Below are positions 7,171 through 15,901 of a stretch of 64,000 nucleotides of DNA, piece after piece. Within the stretch, counting starts at the first letter, position 1; each line of letters begins with the position of its first letter. This DNA is from Neolewinella agarilytica (GTDB lineage Bacteria > Bacteroidota > Bacteroidia > Chitinophagales > Saprospiraceae), in NCBI RefSeq assembly GCF_900110645.1, contig NZ_FOFB01000033.1, positions 1 through 64,000 on the forward strand, given 5' to 3'. The notes below the pieces were generated by a model that was not told the origin of the DNA, did no database searches, and saw nothing but the letters and a program-made list of their open reading frames with translations. Made by a program: the position numbers and the translations under genes.

Positions 7171-9432
7171 CTATTCGATCACCCGGATCAAACGATCCAG
7201 TCGCTCCTGAAATTCTTTTTCGTCGATTGCCTGGAGTACCTGCATCTGCTCCCGGTCTGTGAGGTGAAAGGAAACGGAGGTCCGCAGCGGGTCATCTGCA
7301 TCAGACTCATAATTGAAGCGGTGCAGGAAAAAACGGTCGGGCCCTAAAGACTCCGCCAACTGCCCCAGCAAAACCTCCTGGTCGAGAATCTGTACGCTAA
7401 GAATATTACCGGCAACGCCGACCGGACTGAAGAGACTTTCGATGGCTCCCCGCCGGTCGTCCCGTTCCTCTTTTTCAGCTCCTTCCCGGAAGGCGGAGAT
7501 CTGCACGAAGTGGACCCCTGAAGTGTTTTCCAGCAACCAATCCTTAAAGGTGGTCACAAAGCGGGCGGCGGAAACGACGCCATAGTTGTCCCGGTAGCCG
7601 GCATCCATTAAACGAATGGAAGGCTTAGTGGGCAGGCGCACGAGCGGAAGTACGTAGGGATAAGTAGCGTTCATCCGCAGCGCAGTGGCGAAATGGAGGC
7701 TGTCCGGTTCCTGATCCTGTAGCAGCCAGCGAAAGTCAACCATGTCGGGCTGCAGCGGCAAATCTCCGCGCAGAGCGGCTGGTGAGGCGGTCATGTAACT
7801 TACCCCCTGTGGGGAAATGACCATCCGCCGGCCATCCTCCACAATACTGGGGGTGACGAACATCATCGGGATACGGGCTTCCTGCTCCGGCTGCCGGTAT
7901 TTCCACAGCGGTTTGTTAAGAATACTACCCGTATTGGTGGCCAGCTCCTGTTCAAAACTATAGGCACGGTCCCGCCGGTAAGATTTGCCACCAACTTTTA
8001 CCCGGGTAAAGGGTAAAAAGAGATCATTGCTTACCAGGGAAAAGGCAACCGGGTTCAATAAGTCGCGGCTGATGCGGTCCAGTCGGAGGGCGTCATTGAG
8101 GTGGAATTCAGGGTCGCTCAGGTAAGACTCCCGCAGGTAGGCCAGGCCCACCTGCCCGCCACTGGCCCCGGTCATGAGCGCCGTTGACCGGATGAAGTTG
8201 CCGCCGGTACACTGTTCCAGCGTTTGAGTGACGTGAGTAGCCCAAAGCGCGGCGGTCAGCCCGCCACCGGAGGCGCAGACGATGATGAGGGGCGGTTTAT
8301 CTGCTGGCTGCCGGGCTTTCCAACGCTCCAGAATGTTGCGGGAGGCGGCGATGTCTTGCCCGAGCTGCTCGCTGCCGGCCAGAGCCTTCAGCCGCTCGGT
8401 AGTGTAGTCGGCCGTAGTGGAATAGTCAAGGCCGTAAGCCTGGTTGCCGTGGCGGAATAAAGGGCCGCTGGAAATGTAGTTGAAGACTGCCAGTAAGCAA
8501 ACCATCAGCACGAAACGCCATTCGGAAAACCAGTAGCTAATGGCGCCAATAATGGCAACAATGAGACTGAACATAACCAGGAAACTGGCGCCGGCCGGAA
8601 TCTGAAATAAGGGTTGATCAATCAGCAGGCCAAGCAGGGCCAGGGCGATGATGGTGCCAAGCTGAAGCACGATGGCATTCAGGTGATTTTGGCGGAAAAT
8701 ACCCTGAAGCACAGCAGAGTCATAATGCGCAACGGAGCGCACCAGGCGAGTCCGCAGGTTCTCTCCCAGATACGTTTTTACGTCATAGGGGTTGTCGTAC
8801 ATTTTTGTCAGCATGGGCGCCAGTGCTTTGGCGCGGTAGGGGCGGTATCCGCTGGTCCGTTTACGGCTCTGACCGGGCCCCATGTTGGGTGGCGCTTCCC
8901 GGAAACGGGGCTGATAGTAGCCGATGTCCCGATTGGTCAGGTTAAAGTAAATAGCGTAAACAAAAAGACTGATGATGAGGCCCAGAATGAGCCCGCTCAG
9001 GCTCTCGCCAATGAGCCAGCGGTCGGGCTGAATGTCCTTCCCGGGGCGGAGGAAATGAACGAGCAGGCCACAGTAAAACAGGAATACGGCCAGCGGCAGG
9101 AGTGCATTATTGATGCAGTATTTAAAAAAAGGGCGGGAAAGGCTGGCGAGAAAATTAAAGTAGCCGCCAATGAGCAGGTAGGTGCCCAGATTCCAGCTCA
9201 TAGTGAAAAAGCCGAAGGCACCACCAACAATGAAAAAGGACCAGAAGTCCGTGTCTCCCAAATACTCGGGATCCAGGAAAAGGTACTGAAGGCCCAGGTT
9301 CGGGCCCAATAATCCGCTCATCATCAGTACCAACAACACCCATACCGCCAGCAGGAGAAAATTACTCCGGAGGTGCAACAGCAGGAGTTGCACAGAAAAG
9401 GAATGCAGTATGTCCCGGAAGAAATTTTGCAT
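7171..9432 (-). CDS. membrane-anchored patatin-like phospholipase
   Basis: The roughly 753-residue protein is taken from MQNFFRDIL; the frame stays open to 9510, but those extra codons overlap a dispersed repeat. Several hydrophobic segments in the first 350 residues should place it in the inner membrane. The C-terminal half has patatin features: the glycine-rich oxyanion loop ASGGGLTAALW, the nucleophile elbow GASGG and the DAGYRDNYG motif supplying the Asp of the Ser-Asp dyad. Such enzymes hydrolyse acyl esters of phospholipids. The Asp motif reads D-A-G rather than the more common D-G-G/A. It is divergent from rbfA. The membrane-domain/patatin architecture is unusual but known in the phylum. 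Confidence 0.75.
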   Translation of the reverse strand: MQNFFRDILHSFSVQLLLLHLRSNFLLLAVWVLLVLMMSGLLGPNLGLQYLFLDPEYLGDTDFWSFFIVGGAFGFFTMSWNLGTYLLIGGYFNFLASLSRPFFKYCINNALLPLAVFLFYCGLLVHFLRPGKDIQPDRWLIGESLSGLILGLIISLFVYAIYFNLTNRDIGYYQPRFREAPPNMGPGQSRKRTSGYRPYRAKALAPMLTKMYDNPYDVKTYLGENLRTRLVRSVAHYDSAVLQGIFRQNHLNAIVLQLGTIIALALLGLLIDQPLFQIPAGASFLVMFSLIVAIIGAISYWFSEWRFVLMVCLLAVFNYISSGPLFRHGNQAYGLDYSTTADYTTERLKALAGSEQLGQDIAASRNILERWKARQPADKPPLIIVCASGGGLTAALWATHVTQTLEQCTGGNFIRSTALMTGASGGQVGLAYLRESYLSDPEFHLNDALRLDRISRDLLNPVAFSLVSNDLFLPFTRVKVGGKSYRRDRAYSFEQELATNTGSILNKPLWKYRQPEQEARIPMMFVTPSIVEDGRRMVISPQGVSYMTASPAALRGDLPLQPDMVDFRWLLQDQEPDSLHFATALRMNATYPYVLPLVRLPTKPSIRLMDAGYRDNYGVVSAARFVTTFKDWLLENTSGVHFVQISAFREGAEKEERDDRRGAIESLFSPVGVAGNILSVQILDQEVLLGQLAESLGPDRFFLHRFNYESDADDPLRTSVSFHLTDREQMQVLQAIDEKEFQERLDRLIRVIE

Positions 9433-9452
9433 GATGGCTAAAGCTACGATTT

Positions 9453-9474
9453 TGGGGCGCAAACGCAGGTGCAA
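9453..9474 (-). repeat. dispersed 20-mer repeat
   Basis: Minus strand reads TTGCACCTGCG-TTT-GCGCC, 20 bases upstream of the chosen start of the patatin gene. If translation began further up, it would encode LHLRLRP. Confidence 0.75.
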
Positions 9475-9636
9475 AGAGATGTTTTTAAGCGCATTGCTTA
9501 CAGACGACAATGGCTACCTTCCCCAAAAAAGAGATGAAGCAATTCCTGGCTCGCGTAAGACAAACATCACAACTCCCTATACCAACGGTGCAACTGACTC
9601 CCTAACCCGCGCGTTCTCATTCTCAAATCCCTCATC

Positions 9637-10011
9637 ATGGAATCCAAACGACAGCGGCAGGTTGCCGAAATGATCAAGCGCAATTTCAGCATCGTCCTGC
9701 AGCAGGAAGGCCCTTACATCTATGGCGCTCAGCCTTTGGTGACGGTGACCGAGGTGCATCCGACGCCGGATCTGAGCCAGGCTAAAATTTACCTGAGCAT
9801 CTGGAATACGGACAATAAGCAGGCGGTCATCCTGCAAATGGAAGAAGAGCACCAGCGACTGAAGTCTAGTCTCGCACACCGGCTCAAGCGCCATATTCGT
9901 CGTATTCCGGCCATCGCTTTCTACATCGATGAAACGCTCGACGAAATGAACCGCGTAGAGAATCTCTTCGATAAGCTGTATGACGAAGACCAAATGCCGG
10001 AAGACAAGTAG
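9637..10011 (+). CDS. rbfA: 30S ribosome-binding factor A
   Basis: A 124-residue cytoplasmic assembly factor that binds the maturing 30S subunit near the 5' region of 16S rRNA. The family pattern is clear: RQRQVAEMIKRNFS at the start, VTVTEVHPTPDLSQAKIYLSIW in the KH-like core, and LRHIRRIPAIAFYIDETLDE with the conserved R-x-P-x-l-x-F-x-x-D signature. The ATG at 9637 gives the expected length. A rhomboid gene follows 44 bases downstream on the same strand. Confidence 0.92.
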   Translation: MESKRQRQVAEMIKRNFSIVLQQEGPYIYGAQPLVTVTEVHPTPDLSQAKIYLSIWNTDNKQAVILQMEEEHQRLKSSLAHRLKRHIRRIPAIAFYIDETLDEMNRVENLFDKLYDEDQMPEDK

Positions 10012-10055
10012 GTCGTCCGTTCAGGCGCGCTCCTAACCACACATTCCCCCAGCTT

Positions 10056-10838
10056 ATGATCAGCAAACGTAACCTTCGCAACGTCATCAAGTGGCCCATC
10101 GTCATGCTGGCCCTGATGTGGGTAGTCTTTATCGTAGATACTTACCTGACTGGAGGAAGCCTTACCAACTGGTATGCGCTCCGGCCTAATGAGATGGTCG
10201 GACTGAAGGGAATACTGGCCATGCCTCTGCTTCACGGTAGCTGGGGGCACTTGCTGAGCAATTCGCTGCCCTTTTTGTCGCTCAGTGGAATGTTGATCTT
10301 TTTCTACCCACGGCTATGGCCGAGGGTGCTGGCTACGCTCTGGCTCGGTGCGGGGGGCTTACTTTGGGTCTTGGGTAAACCGCTGAATGCACTCATCGAT
10401 CTGAGTGTTTTGCCTGAAGCACACATCGGGGCCAGCGGACTGGTCTACGCGCTGGCAACCTTTCTGGCTTTTAGCGGCATTTTTCGGCGAGACTTCCGGG
10501 CGATCGTCGTGGCGCTTATCGTGGTGTTCTATTATGGCGGCCTGGCCGCCGGCATCCTGCCCGGGCAGGAGGGCATCAGTTGGGAGGGGCACCTGCTGGG
10601 CGGCGTGATGGGCGCATTCGCCGGCTGGCTGTTCAAAGACCAGCTGGAAGACCACGAAATCGAAACCCGCCGCAAGAACGCCGAACGCCGTAAGCCGACC
10701 GAAAAAGAACACTTCCTCGAGCCCGATGCCTTCGTGAAAACGAAGAAGCAACGGGAGTTTGAGGCTAAACAACAAGAGCAGGAAGCTTTCTGGAAGCGGC
10801 TCGAGCGCCTGAAGGAAGAAGATAAGTTACGGCGGTAG
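10056..10838 (+). CDS. rhomboid-family intramembrane serine protease
   Basis: A 260-residue inner-membrane protein with about six hydrophobic segments in residues 12-195. Rhomboid hallmarks are HGSWGHLLSN (His65 and Asn69, oxyanion side), GASG with nucleophile Ser127, and GHLLGGVMG with the catalytic His179. The last 65 residues form a strongly charged Lys/Glu/Arg tail likely to be helical and cytosolic. It should cleave single-pass membrane proteins within the bilayer; substrates are unknown. It is probably co-transcribed with rbfA, although no functional link is evident. Confidence 0.88.
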   Translation: MISKRNLRNVIKWPIVMLALMWVVFIVDTYLTGGSLTNWYALRPNEMVGLKGILAMPLLHGSWGHLLSNSLPFLSLSGMLIFFYPRLWPRVLATLWLGAGGLLWVLGKPLNALIDLSVLPEAHIGASGLVYALATFLAFSGIFRRDFRAIVVALIVVFYYGGLAAGILPGQEGISWEGHLLGGVMGAFAGWLFKDQLEDHEIETRRKNAERRKPTEKEHFLEPDAFVKTKKQREFEAKQQEQEAFWKRLERLKEEDKLRR

Positions 10839-10986
10839 GATTGCCCTGGAGGTTAGTATTTCCATGGATGCAAACGCCCTGTTAATGATCCCTGAAAGGA
10901 AGGTGAACCGAAAAGAAGTATTACATTTGTAGTATTGAAAGTGGGCTGACATAACTTCCTGACCTTTCAGACGTTGAATAAGTCCG

Positions 10987-10994
10987 TATTTTTG
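10987..10994 (+). promoter_or_regulatory. -7 element for the DsbD-like gene
   Basis: TATTTTTG matches the Bacteroidota -7 consensus TAnnTTTG and lies 26 bases before the ATG at 11020. No convincing -33 TTG sits at the normal spacing, so this is tentative. A second match, TACATTTG, is at 10922-10929. Confidence 0.4.
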
Positions 10995-11019
10995 CCCCGT
11001 TTAAGCAAATGCACCTTCC

Positions 11020-13758
11020 ATGCTGCGATCTATTTTTACTTTCCTCCTTTTTTCCTTTACCCTGGGCCTGTCGGCCCAGTTTGCCAGCCCCATTAGCTGG
11101 GACTTCAGCTATGAGCACATTGAGGGAGACGAATTCAACCTGATTGCCAAGGCTACCGCTGAAGATAAGTGGGCAATTTACAGCCAGTACACACCGGAGG
11201 GCGGCCCTATACCGACCAGCTTCACCTGGACGGAGGGAGACCACTATGAACTGAAGGGCAAGTCGGTAGAAAAAGGGCACCTCAAGTCCGGCATGGATGA
11301 TATGTTCGGCGTAGACGTGATGAAGTTCCTCAGCGACGAACCGGTCTACTTCACCCAGCGGGTGAAAATAACGGACTACGGTAAGCCCATCGACGTGATG
11401 GTGGAATACATGTGTTGCGACGATGAGCAGTGTCTGCCGCCAACGGATGAAGTTCATACCTACGAGATTGCTCCGGCGGGCCCCGGCAATGGCGCGGTGG
11501 ATACCCCCTCTGCGCCCGAGCCGGCGGCACCGGTCGTGGAGAATAATACGGGTAGCAATGGAGCCTCCTCTTCTTCCGGCGCCGGAGGCGCGGGAGGAAA
11601 TGCCACGCAGGCCTCTGCCCCCAAACAGACCCCTGCACCTGCGGCCGCGCCCACTACTTCCACTACGTCAATACCCGCCACTACCCAACCCGAAAAGGTT
11701 AAGCGGGACGAATTGGAGCCCACCCTCGAAACAAAGCCACTCCGCGTCACAGGAACCTACAAAGCGCAGGGCGTTGCCGCCAGCGAAAATGACCCGGTGA
11801 GCTGGGCTTTTACCGCCGACAAACTGGACGGTAACCAATACCGCGTCTCCCTGACGGGAACCCTGACGGAAGGCTGGACAACCTACAGCATGGACGCCGA
11901 CCCTGACCCCGGGGCCATCCCCACGGAGTTTAGGGTGACAGCGGAAGAAGGCGTTACGGCCATCGGAGAGCCTACGGAAGAGAGCGCCACCCTTAAAGTG
12001 AAGTACGATAAGACCTGGGAAGCGGACATGGCTAAAATCGACGGCGGAACGGTCACCTACAGCCAGCTGGTAGAAGTGACGGATGCCGCTAAAGCCATCA
12101 ACGGATACGTCTACTACCAGACCTGTGACGATGAGATGTGCTTCCCGCCTAAAGAGGTGCCCTTCAGCCTGGATTTATCAGGCGCTACGCCCGTTGCCAG
12201 TATCGATGGACTGACCGGAACGGAAGCTTCCGCCGGCGGTGGAGACATTGTAGCTCCGGCAGCAAATGAACTGGGGCTGGGTGTTGCCTTTAACCCCGAA
12301 CCCGTTGGTACCTGCAGTGAAGGTGCCCGGGAAACGGCCGGAAAAAGCCTGCTGTCCATCTTTGGCCTCGGTATTCTGGGAGGCCTGCTGGCGATGCTGA
12401 TGCCCTGTATTTTTCCGATGATTCCCCTGACGGTGAGCTTCTTCACCAAGAGCGGCGGCAGCCGCGGAGAAGGCATCCGTAAGGCCGGCCTCTATGGCTT
12501 TTTCATCTTCATGATTTACGTGCTGCTGAGTGTGCCTTTCCACCTGCTCGATGGGCTGGACCCAGGAATCTTAAACAGTATTGCGAGTTCGGTTCCTCTG
12601 AACCTGATCTTTTTTGCCGTCTTTATTGCCTTCGCTGGCAGCTTCTTCGGTTTCTATGAATTGACCCTGCCCGAAAGCTGGAGTAACCGCGCCAGCCAGG
12701 CAGAAGGAACTGGTGGAATTACGGGCATCTTCTTCATGGCGCTGACCTTAGCCCTGGTTAGCTTCAGCTGTACGGGCCCCATTCTGGGTAGTCTGCTCGT
12801 TGAAGCCGTAAGTGATGGTGCCTGGCCGCTGACGGCCGGTATGGCCGGCTTCGGGGTAGCTCTCGGCCTGCCCTTTGCGCTCTTTGCTGCCTTCCCCGGC
12901 TTCCTGAACAACTTGCCCAAGAGTGGTGGCTGGCTCAACAGTGTGAAAGTGGTACTTGGCTTTGTGGAGGTTGCACTGGCCTTTAAGTTCCTCTCTAACG
13001 CCGACCTGGTCGGCGAGTGGGATTTGCTGCGCATCGAGCCCTTCCTCCTGATCTGGATTCTTTGCTCGCTTGGCATCGCCGCTTACCTCTTTGGCTTCAT
13101 CAGCTTCCCGCTGGACAGCAAGAAACGTAAGACCGGCCCCATCGGTATGGCCATTGCCGTGGCGGGTGTTGCCTTCACGGCTTACCTTGCCTTCGGCCTC
13201 ACGGCCGACGGGCATACGGGGACCTACAAAAACCGTAACCTGCTGAGTGGCATCGCCCCTCCCGTGTGTTATAATTACTTCCTGCCCTGCGACAAAAACC
13301 GGAATATCACTCCTTTCAAAAGCCTGGAAGAGGGTTTGGCCTACGCCAAAGAGGTGAACAAGCCGGTGATGCTCGACTTTACGGGCTACACCTGCGTCAA
13401 CTGCCGGAAAATGGAGGAAAATGTGTGGACGCAGGAGGAAGTCCGCCGCTACCTCACCGACGAATACGTAATCGTTAGCCTTTACGTTGATGACCGCTCC
13501 AAGCTGCCGGATGAAGAGCATCGGGAAGTGGTGCGGCAGGATGGTTCCGGCCGGACTAAGCTCATCGACGAAGTCGGTGAAAAGTGGCACTATCTGGAAC
13601 AGACCGTTTTTGCCAAATCTTCTCAGCCCTACTACGTGCTCGTCAGCCCCGACGGCACTACCCTTAACCCACCAGTTGCCTACACCCCGGATGCGGAAGT
13701 GTACCAGAATTTTCTGGAGTGCGGTTTGAGTACTTATCGGGAGTTGAGCTCGAAGTAG
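11020..13758 (+). CDS. dsbD: DsbD-type thiol:disulfide interchange protein
   Basis: A 912-residue membrane protein that carries reducing power from cytoplasmic thioredoxin across the inner membrane. After a signal peptide (LGLSAQ) come two related DsbD-alpha-like domains, each with a paired-cysteine loop (CCDDEQCLPP and CDDEMCFPP), joined by an Ala/Pro/Thr-rich linker. A transmembrane core follows with the conserved Cys463 of MPCIFPMIPL and Cys584 of FSCTGP. The C-terminal thioredoxin domain has GYTCVNC (Cys792/Cys795). The duplicated N-terminal domain makes it longer than the E. coli enzyme. A dispersed 20-mer copy encodes part of the Pro/Ala linker. Reductant delivery to the cytochrome downstream is possible but unproven. 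Confidence 0.88.
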   Translation: MLRSIFTFLLFSFTLGLSAQFASPISWDFSYEHIEGDEFNLIAKATAEDKWAIYSQYTPEGGPIPTSFTWTEGDHYELKGKSVEKGHLKSGMDDMFGVDVMKFLSDEPVYFTQRVKITDYGKPIDVMVEYMCCDDEQCLPPTDEVHTYEIAPAGPGNGAVDTPSAPEPAAPVVENNTGSNGASSSSGAGGAGGNATQASAPKQTPAPAAAPTTSTTSIPATTQPEKVKRDELEPTLETKPLRVTGTYKAQGVAASENDPVSWAFTADKLDGNQYRVSLTGTLTEGWTTYSMDADPDPGAIPTEFRVTAEEGVTAIGEPTEESATLKVKYDKTWEADMAKIDGGTVTYSQLVEVTDAAKAINGYVYYQTCDDEMCFPPKEVPFSLDLSGATPVASIDGLTGTEASAGGGDIVAPAANELGLGVAFNPEPVGTCSEGARETAGKSLLSIFGLGILGGLLAMLMPCIFPMIPLTVSFFTKSGGSRGEGIRKAGLYGFFIFMIYVLLSVPFHLLDGLDPGILNSIASSVPLNLIFFAVFIAFAGSFFGFYELTLPESWSNRASQAEGTGGITGIFFMALTLALVSFSCTGPILGSLLVEAVSDGAWPLTAGMAGFGVALGLPFALFAAFPGFLNNLPKSGGWLNSVKVVLGFVEVALAFKFLSNADLVGEWDLLRIEPFLLIWILCSLGIAAYLFGFISFPLDSKKRKTGPIGMAIAVAGVAFTAYLAFGLTADGHTGTYKNRNLLSGIAPPVCYNYFLPCDKNRNITPFKSLEEGLAYAKEVNKPVMLDFTGYTCVNCRKMEENVWTQEEVRRYLTDEYVIVSLYVDDRSKLPDEEHREVVRQDGSGRTKLIDEVGEKWHYLEQTVFAKSSQPYYVLVSPDGTTLNPPVAYTPDAEVYQNFLECGLSTYRELSSK
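11631..11653 (+). repeat. dispersed 20-mer repeat, coding copy in dsbD
   Basis: CTGCACCTGCG-GCC-GCGCC is read in frame as PAPAAAP in the low-complexity linker of the DsbD-like protein, a place where an insertion would be tolerated. Confidence 0.75.
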
Positions 13759-13762
13759 GGGA

Positions 13763-13791
13763 CAGGTTGCAAGTTGCAAGTTGCATTGTTG
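13763..13791 (+). repeat. short heptamer array (AAGTTGC)
   Basis: AGGTTGC-AAGTTGC-AAGTTGC followed by a degenerate unit, starting five bases after the dsbD stop. It is complementary in orientation to the CCTGCAA array 90 bases further on, so a transcript could pair the two. Confidence 0.8.
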
Positions 13792-13881
13792 CAAATTGGC
13801 TCCCATGGAGTAATAAATTATTGGCCAAATACGGTTAAAAATCCCAACTTACTTGGAGGTTTAGTCCAGACGGCCAAAATT

Positions 13882-13937
13882 CCTGCAACCTGCAACCTGC
13901 AACCTGCAACCTGCAACCTGCAACCTGCAACCTGCAA
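13882..13937 (+). repeat. eight perfect tandem copies of CCTGCAA
   Basis: The heptamer CCTGCAA is repeated eight times without a mismatch. It lies in the gap between dsbD and the cytochrome gene, some 85 bases before the latter's start. Copy number of such a pure array is likely to vary by slippage. Confidence 0.95.
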
Positions 13938-14023
13938 AACGTTAAAAACGAAGAACTTTGTAAAACAAAGTGAACCCTTTCGCCTCCCGTTCCTTCTACC
14001 AGTGTAACCATCATAAACACTGC

Positions 14024-15430
14024 GTGCGAAAACTATCCGTTCTTTCCCTATTGCTGTTCTTATTGGCCTGTAACGCTTACCGTCCGCTGGCGGAAGTGGA
14101 AGCAGTATCTGGTGGAGAGTGGAAGACGAAAGTCTTGCCCGCCAGCCCGCAGGACCTGAGCGGGGACCCGGAGGCGGGGTTTGATTTTCTCATTCATGGC
14201 GATTATATCGGCAGCGGCGTCCCGTTGGAGATCATGCAATCTGCTGCTCCCAAAATGCCGCAGGACAAACCCTATGAGCGCAACGAACTGAACGAAGGAA
14301 TACCTTACTTCATGACCGCCTTTACGGCCCCCAACGGCGCGAAGGTGGCCAACGGCAACTGCTTTACCTGCCACGCGGGGCGCGTGGACGGCGAGCTGGT
14401 AATCGGGCTGGGAGATAGCTTTAGCGACTACGAACGCAGTATGGTTTTTATGGGCACCATGATGCGCTTTGGCATGACCATGAAGTACAACAAGAAGAAA
14501 GACCTGCAACCAGCCGCTTTTGAAGACTTCGGGAAATACTTCCGGCGCATGGCGCCGAAGATCAAGACGACCCAGCCGGGCTCGAACCCCGCCTTCCGCC
14601 TGGCTGAAGCCTGCATGATGCACCGGGACCCGGAGGACCTGACCTACGTTGATGAGCCACAGTATGATATGTGGGATTACAACATTGCCACCGACACCCC
14701 GCCGCTCTGGCACGTCAAGAAAAAGAATACGCTCTATTACAATGGTATTGGGCGGGGGAGTATGCCTAAGCTCCTGCTACAGGCCAGTGTGTTGGGCGTG
14801 CCGGACAGCAGCCACAGCCGGACATCGGTGGAAGCATTCAGAGATGTATACGCCTGGTTGCTGACCCTGGAGGCGCCGGCTTACCCGAAGGAGATCGACG
14901 AAGACCTGGCAGCGGCCGGAGCGCCGCTGTTTAATGAACACTGCTCGGGCTGCCACGGGACCTACTCCGACCAAGGCGATACCTACCCCAATAAGGTGGT
15001 AAACCTCAATGTGATCAAAACGGACCGGCTATATGCGGATTACATTCGTCAGAGTGGCATCGTGGACTGGTACAACAAGAGCTGGTTTGCAACCAGCGAG
15101 CCGAAGTCGCGCTTTGAACCTACGGACGGCTACGTTGCCCCGCCGCTGGACGGCATCTGGGCTTCAGCACCCTACTTTCACAATGGTTCGGTGCCAACGA
15201 TTTACCAGGTGCTTAATTCTAAGGCCCGACCTGAACGATGGACGCGCAGCGGGAAATCCACCGACTACGACTGGAAGCGGCTGGGCTGGAACTACGATCC
15301 GGAGCCCAAAAAAGACAAGTGGACCTTCGACAGCAGTGTGCCTGGCTACGGGAAGGACGGCCACTACTTCGGGGATAAGCTGAGCGAAGAAGAGCGCTGG
15401 GCGGTAGTGGAATACTTAAAGACCTTGTAA
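14024..15430 (+). CDS. di-haem cytochrome c lipoprotein
   Basis: The GTG at 14024 gives VRKLSVLSLLLFLLAC, a lipoprotein signal with Cys at about position 16; an earlier in-frame GTG at 13970 would add a non-signal-like extension. The 468-residue product carries two c-type haem sites, CFTCH (about 113) and CSGCH (about 307). The second lies in a cytochrome-c peroxidase/MauG-like or thiol-oxidase-like domain with AAAGAPLFNEHCSGCHG and the downstream PPLDGIWASAPYFHNGSVPT motif. It should be a periplasmic electron carrier or oxidase attached to a membrane. The downstream small gene converges on it with only eight bases between stops. Confidence 0.8.
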   Translation: MRKLSVLSLLLFLLACNAYRPLAEVEAVSGGEWKTKVLPASPQDLSGDPEAGFDFLIHGDYIGSGVPLEIMQSAAPKMPQDKPYERNELNEGIPYFMTAFTAPNGAKVANGNCFTCHAGRVDGELVIGLGDSFSDYERSMVFMGTMMRFGMTMKYNKKKDLQPAAFEDFGKYFRRMAPKIKTTQPGSNPAFRLAEACMMHRDPEDLTYVDEPQYDMWDYNIATDTPPLWHVKKKNTLYYNGIGRGSMPKLLLQASVLGVPDSSHSRTSVEAFRDVYAWLLTLEAPAYPKEIDEDLAAAGAPLFNEHCSGCHGTYSDQGDTYPNKVVNLNVIKTDRLYADYIRQSGIVDWYNKSWFATSEPKSRFEPTDGYVAPPLDGIWASAPYFHNGSVPTIYQVLNSKARPERWTRSGKSTDYDWKRLGWNYDPEPKKDKWTFDSSVPGYGKDGHYFGDKLSEEERWAVVEYLKTL

Positions 15431-15438
15431 GTCTGATT

Positions 15439-15630
15439 TTAGCTAACCGGAGGCAACTTTTCCCCTTTACGCCCCTGACCAAGAGTCATAGCGATAATCA
15501 ACAGACACTGACTGACAATGACGAGCCAAAGGCCCAGAGAGGAGCCCTCCTGGCTAATTATGTACAAGCACCCAGCAATAAGGCTGGCAGAAAGAAGACT
15601 TAGTACATAACGAAATCTAGCGGTTTTCAT
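15439..15630 (-). CDS. small two-helix membrane protein
   Basis: The 63-residue frame from MKTARFRYVL contains two hydrophobic segments (about 8-24 and 31-49) separated by a short polar loop, and a basic C-terminus (GQGRKGEKLPP). The frame continues upstream to 15771, but that part is charged and low-complexity. I recognise no family. It converges with the cytochrome gene. Confidence 0.45.
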   Translation of the reverse strand: MKTARFRYVLSLLSASLIAGCLYIISQEGSSLGLWLVIVSQCLLIIAMTLGQGRKGEKLPPVS

Positions 15631-15901
15631 GCTGGAAAAACGGAAGCGTAGCCGGAAAAGTTGCCCCCCCTGCGGGCTTGTATTACGTTTAATTCTCCCT
15701 TTTGCAGCGGTGCTTTGGCTTCGCTCAGCAACCATACTTCGGTGCCTTGAAAATCTTCCCGTTGGAGCCAAAAAGGAATTTAAAATAATACTTTACCCGT
15801 TTATTCCAGAATAAACATACATCTCCGTAGATTTAGCGGTAGTAGCCTTTAATGGGGAAACTAAAACAAAGTTAAATGCCTCTACCGCACACAAAAAATT
15901 T

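Noticed and set aside
12748-13806. 352-aa minus-strand frame opposite dsbD
   Set aside because: Antisense to the conserved membrane and thioredoxin parts of DsbD; no motif or signal of its own.
13882-13937. Tandem repeat considered as CRISPR
   Set aside because: The unit is seven bases with no spacers and no cas genes are nearby.
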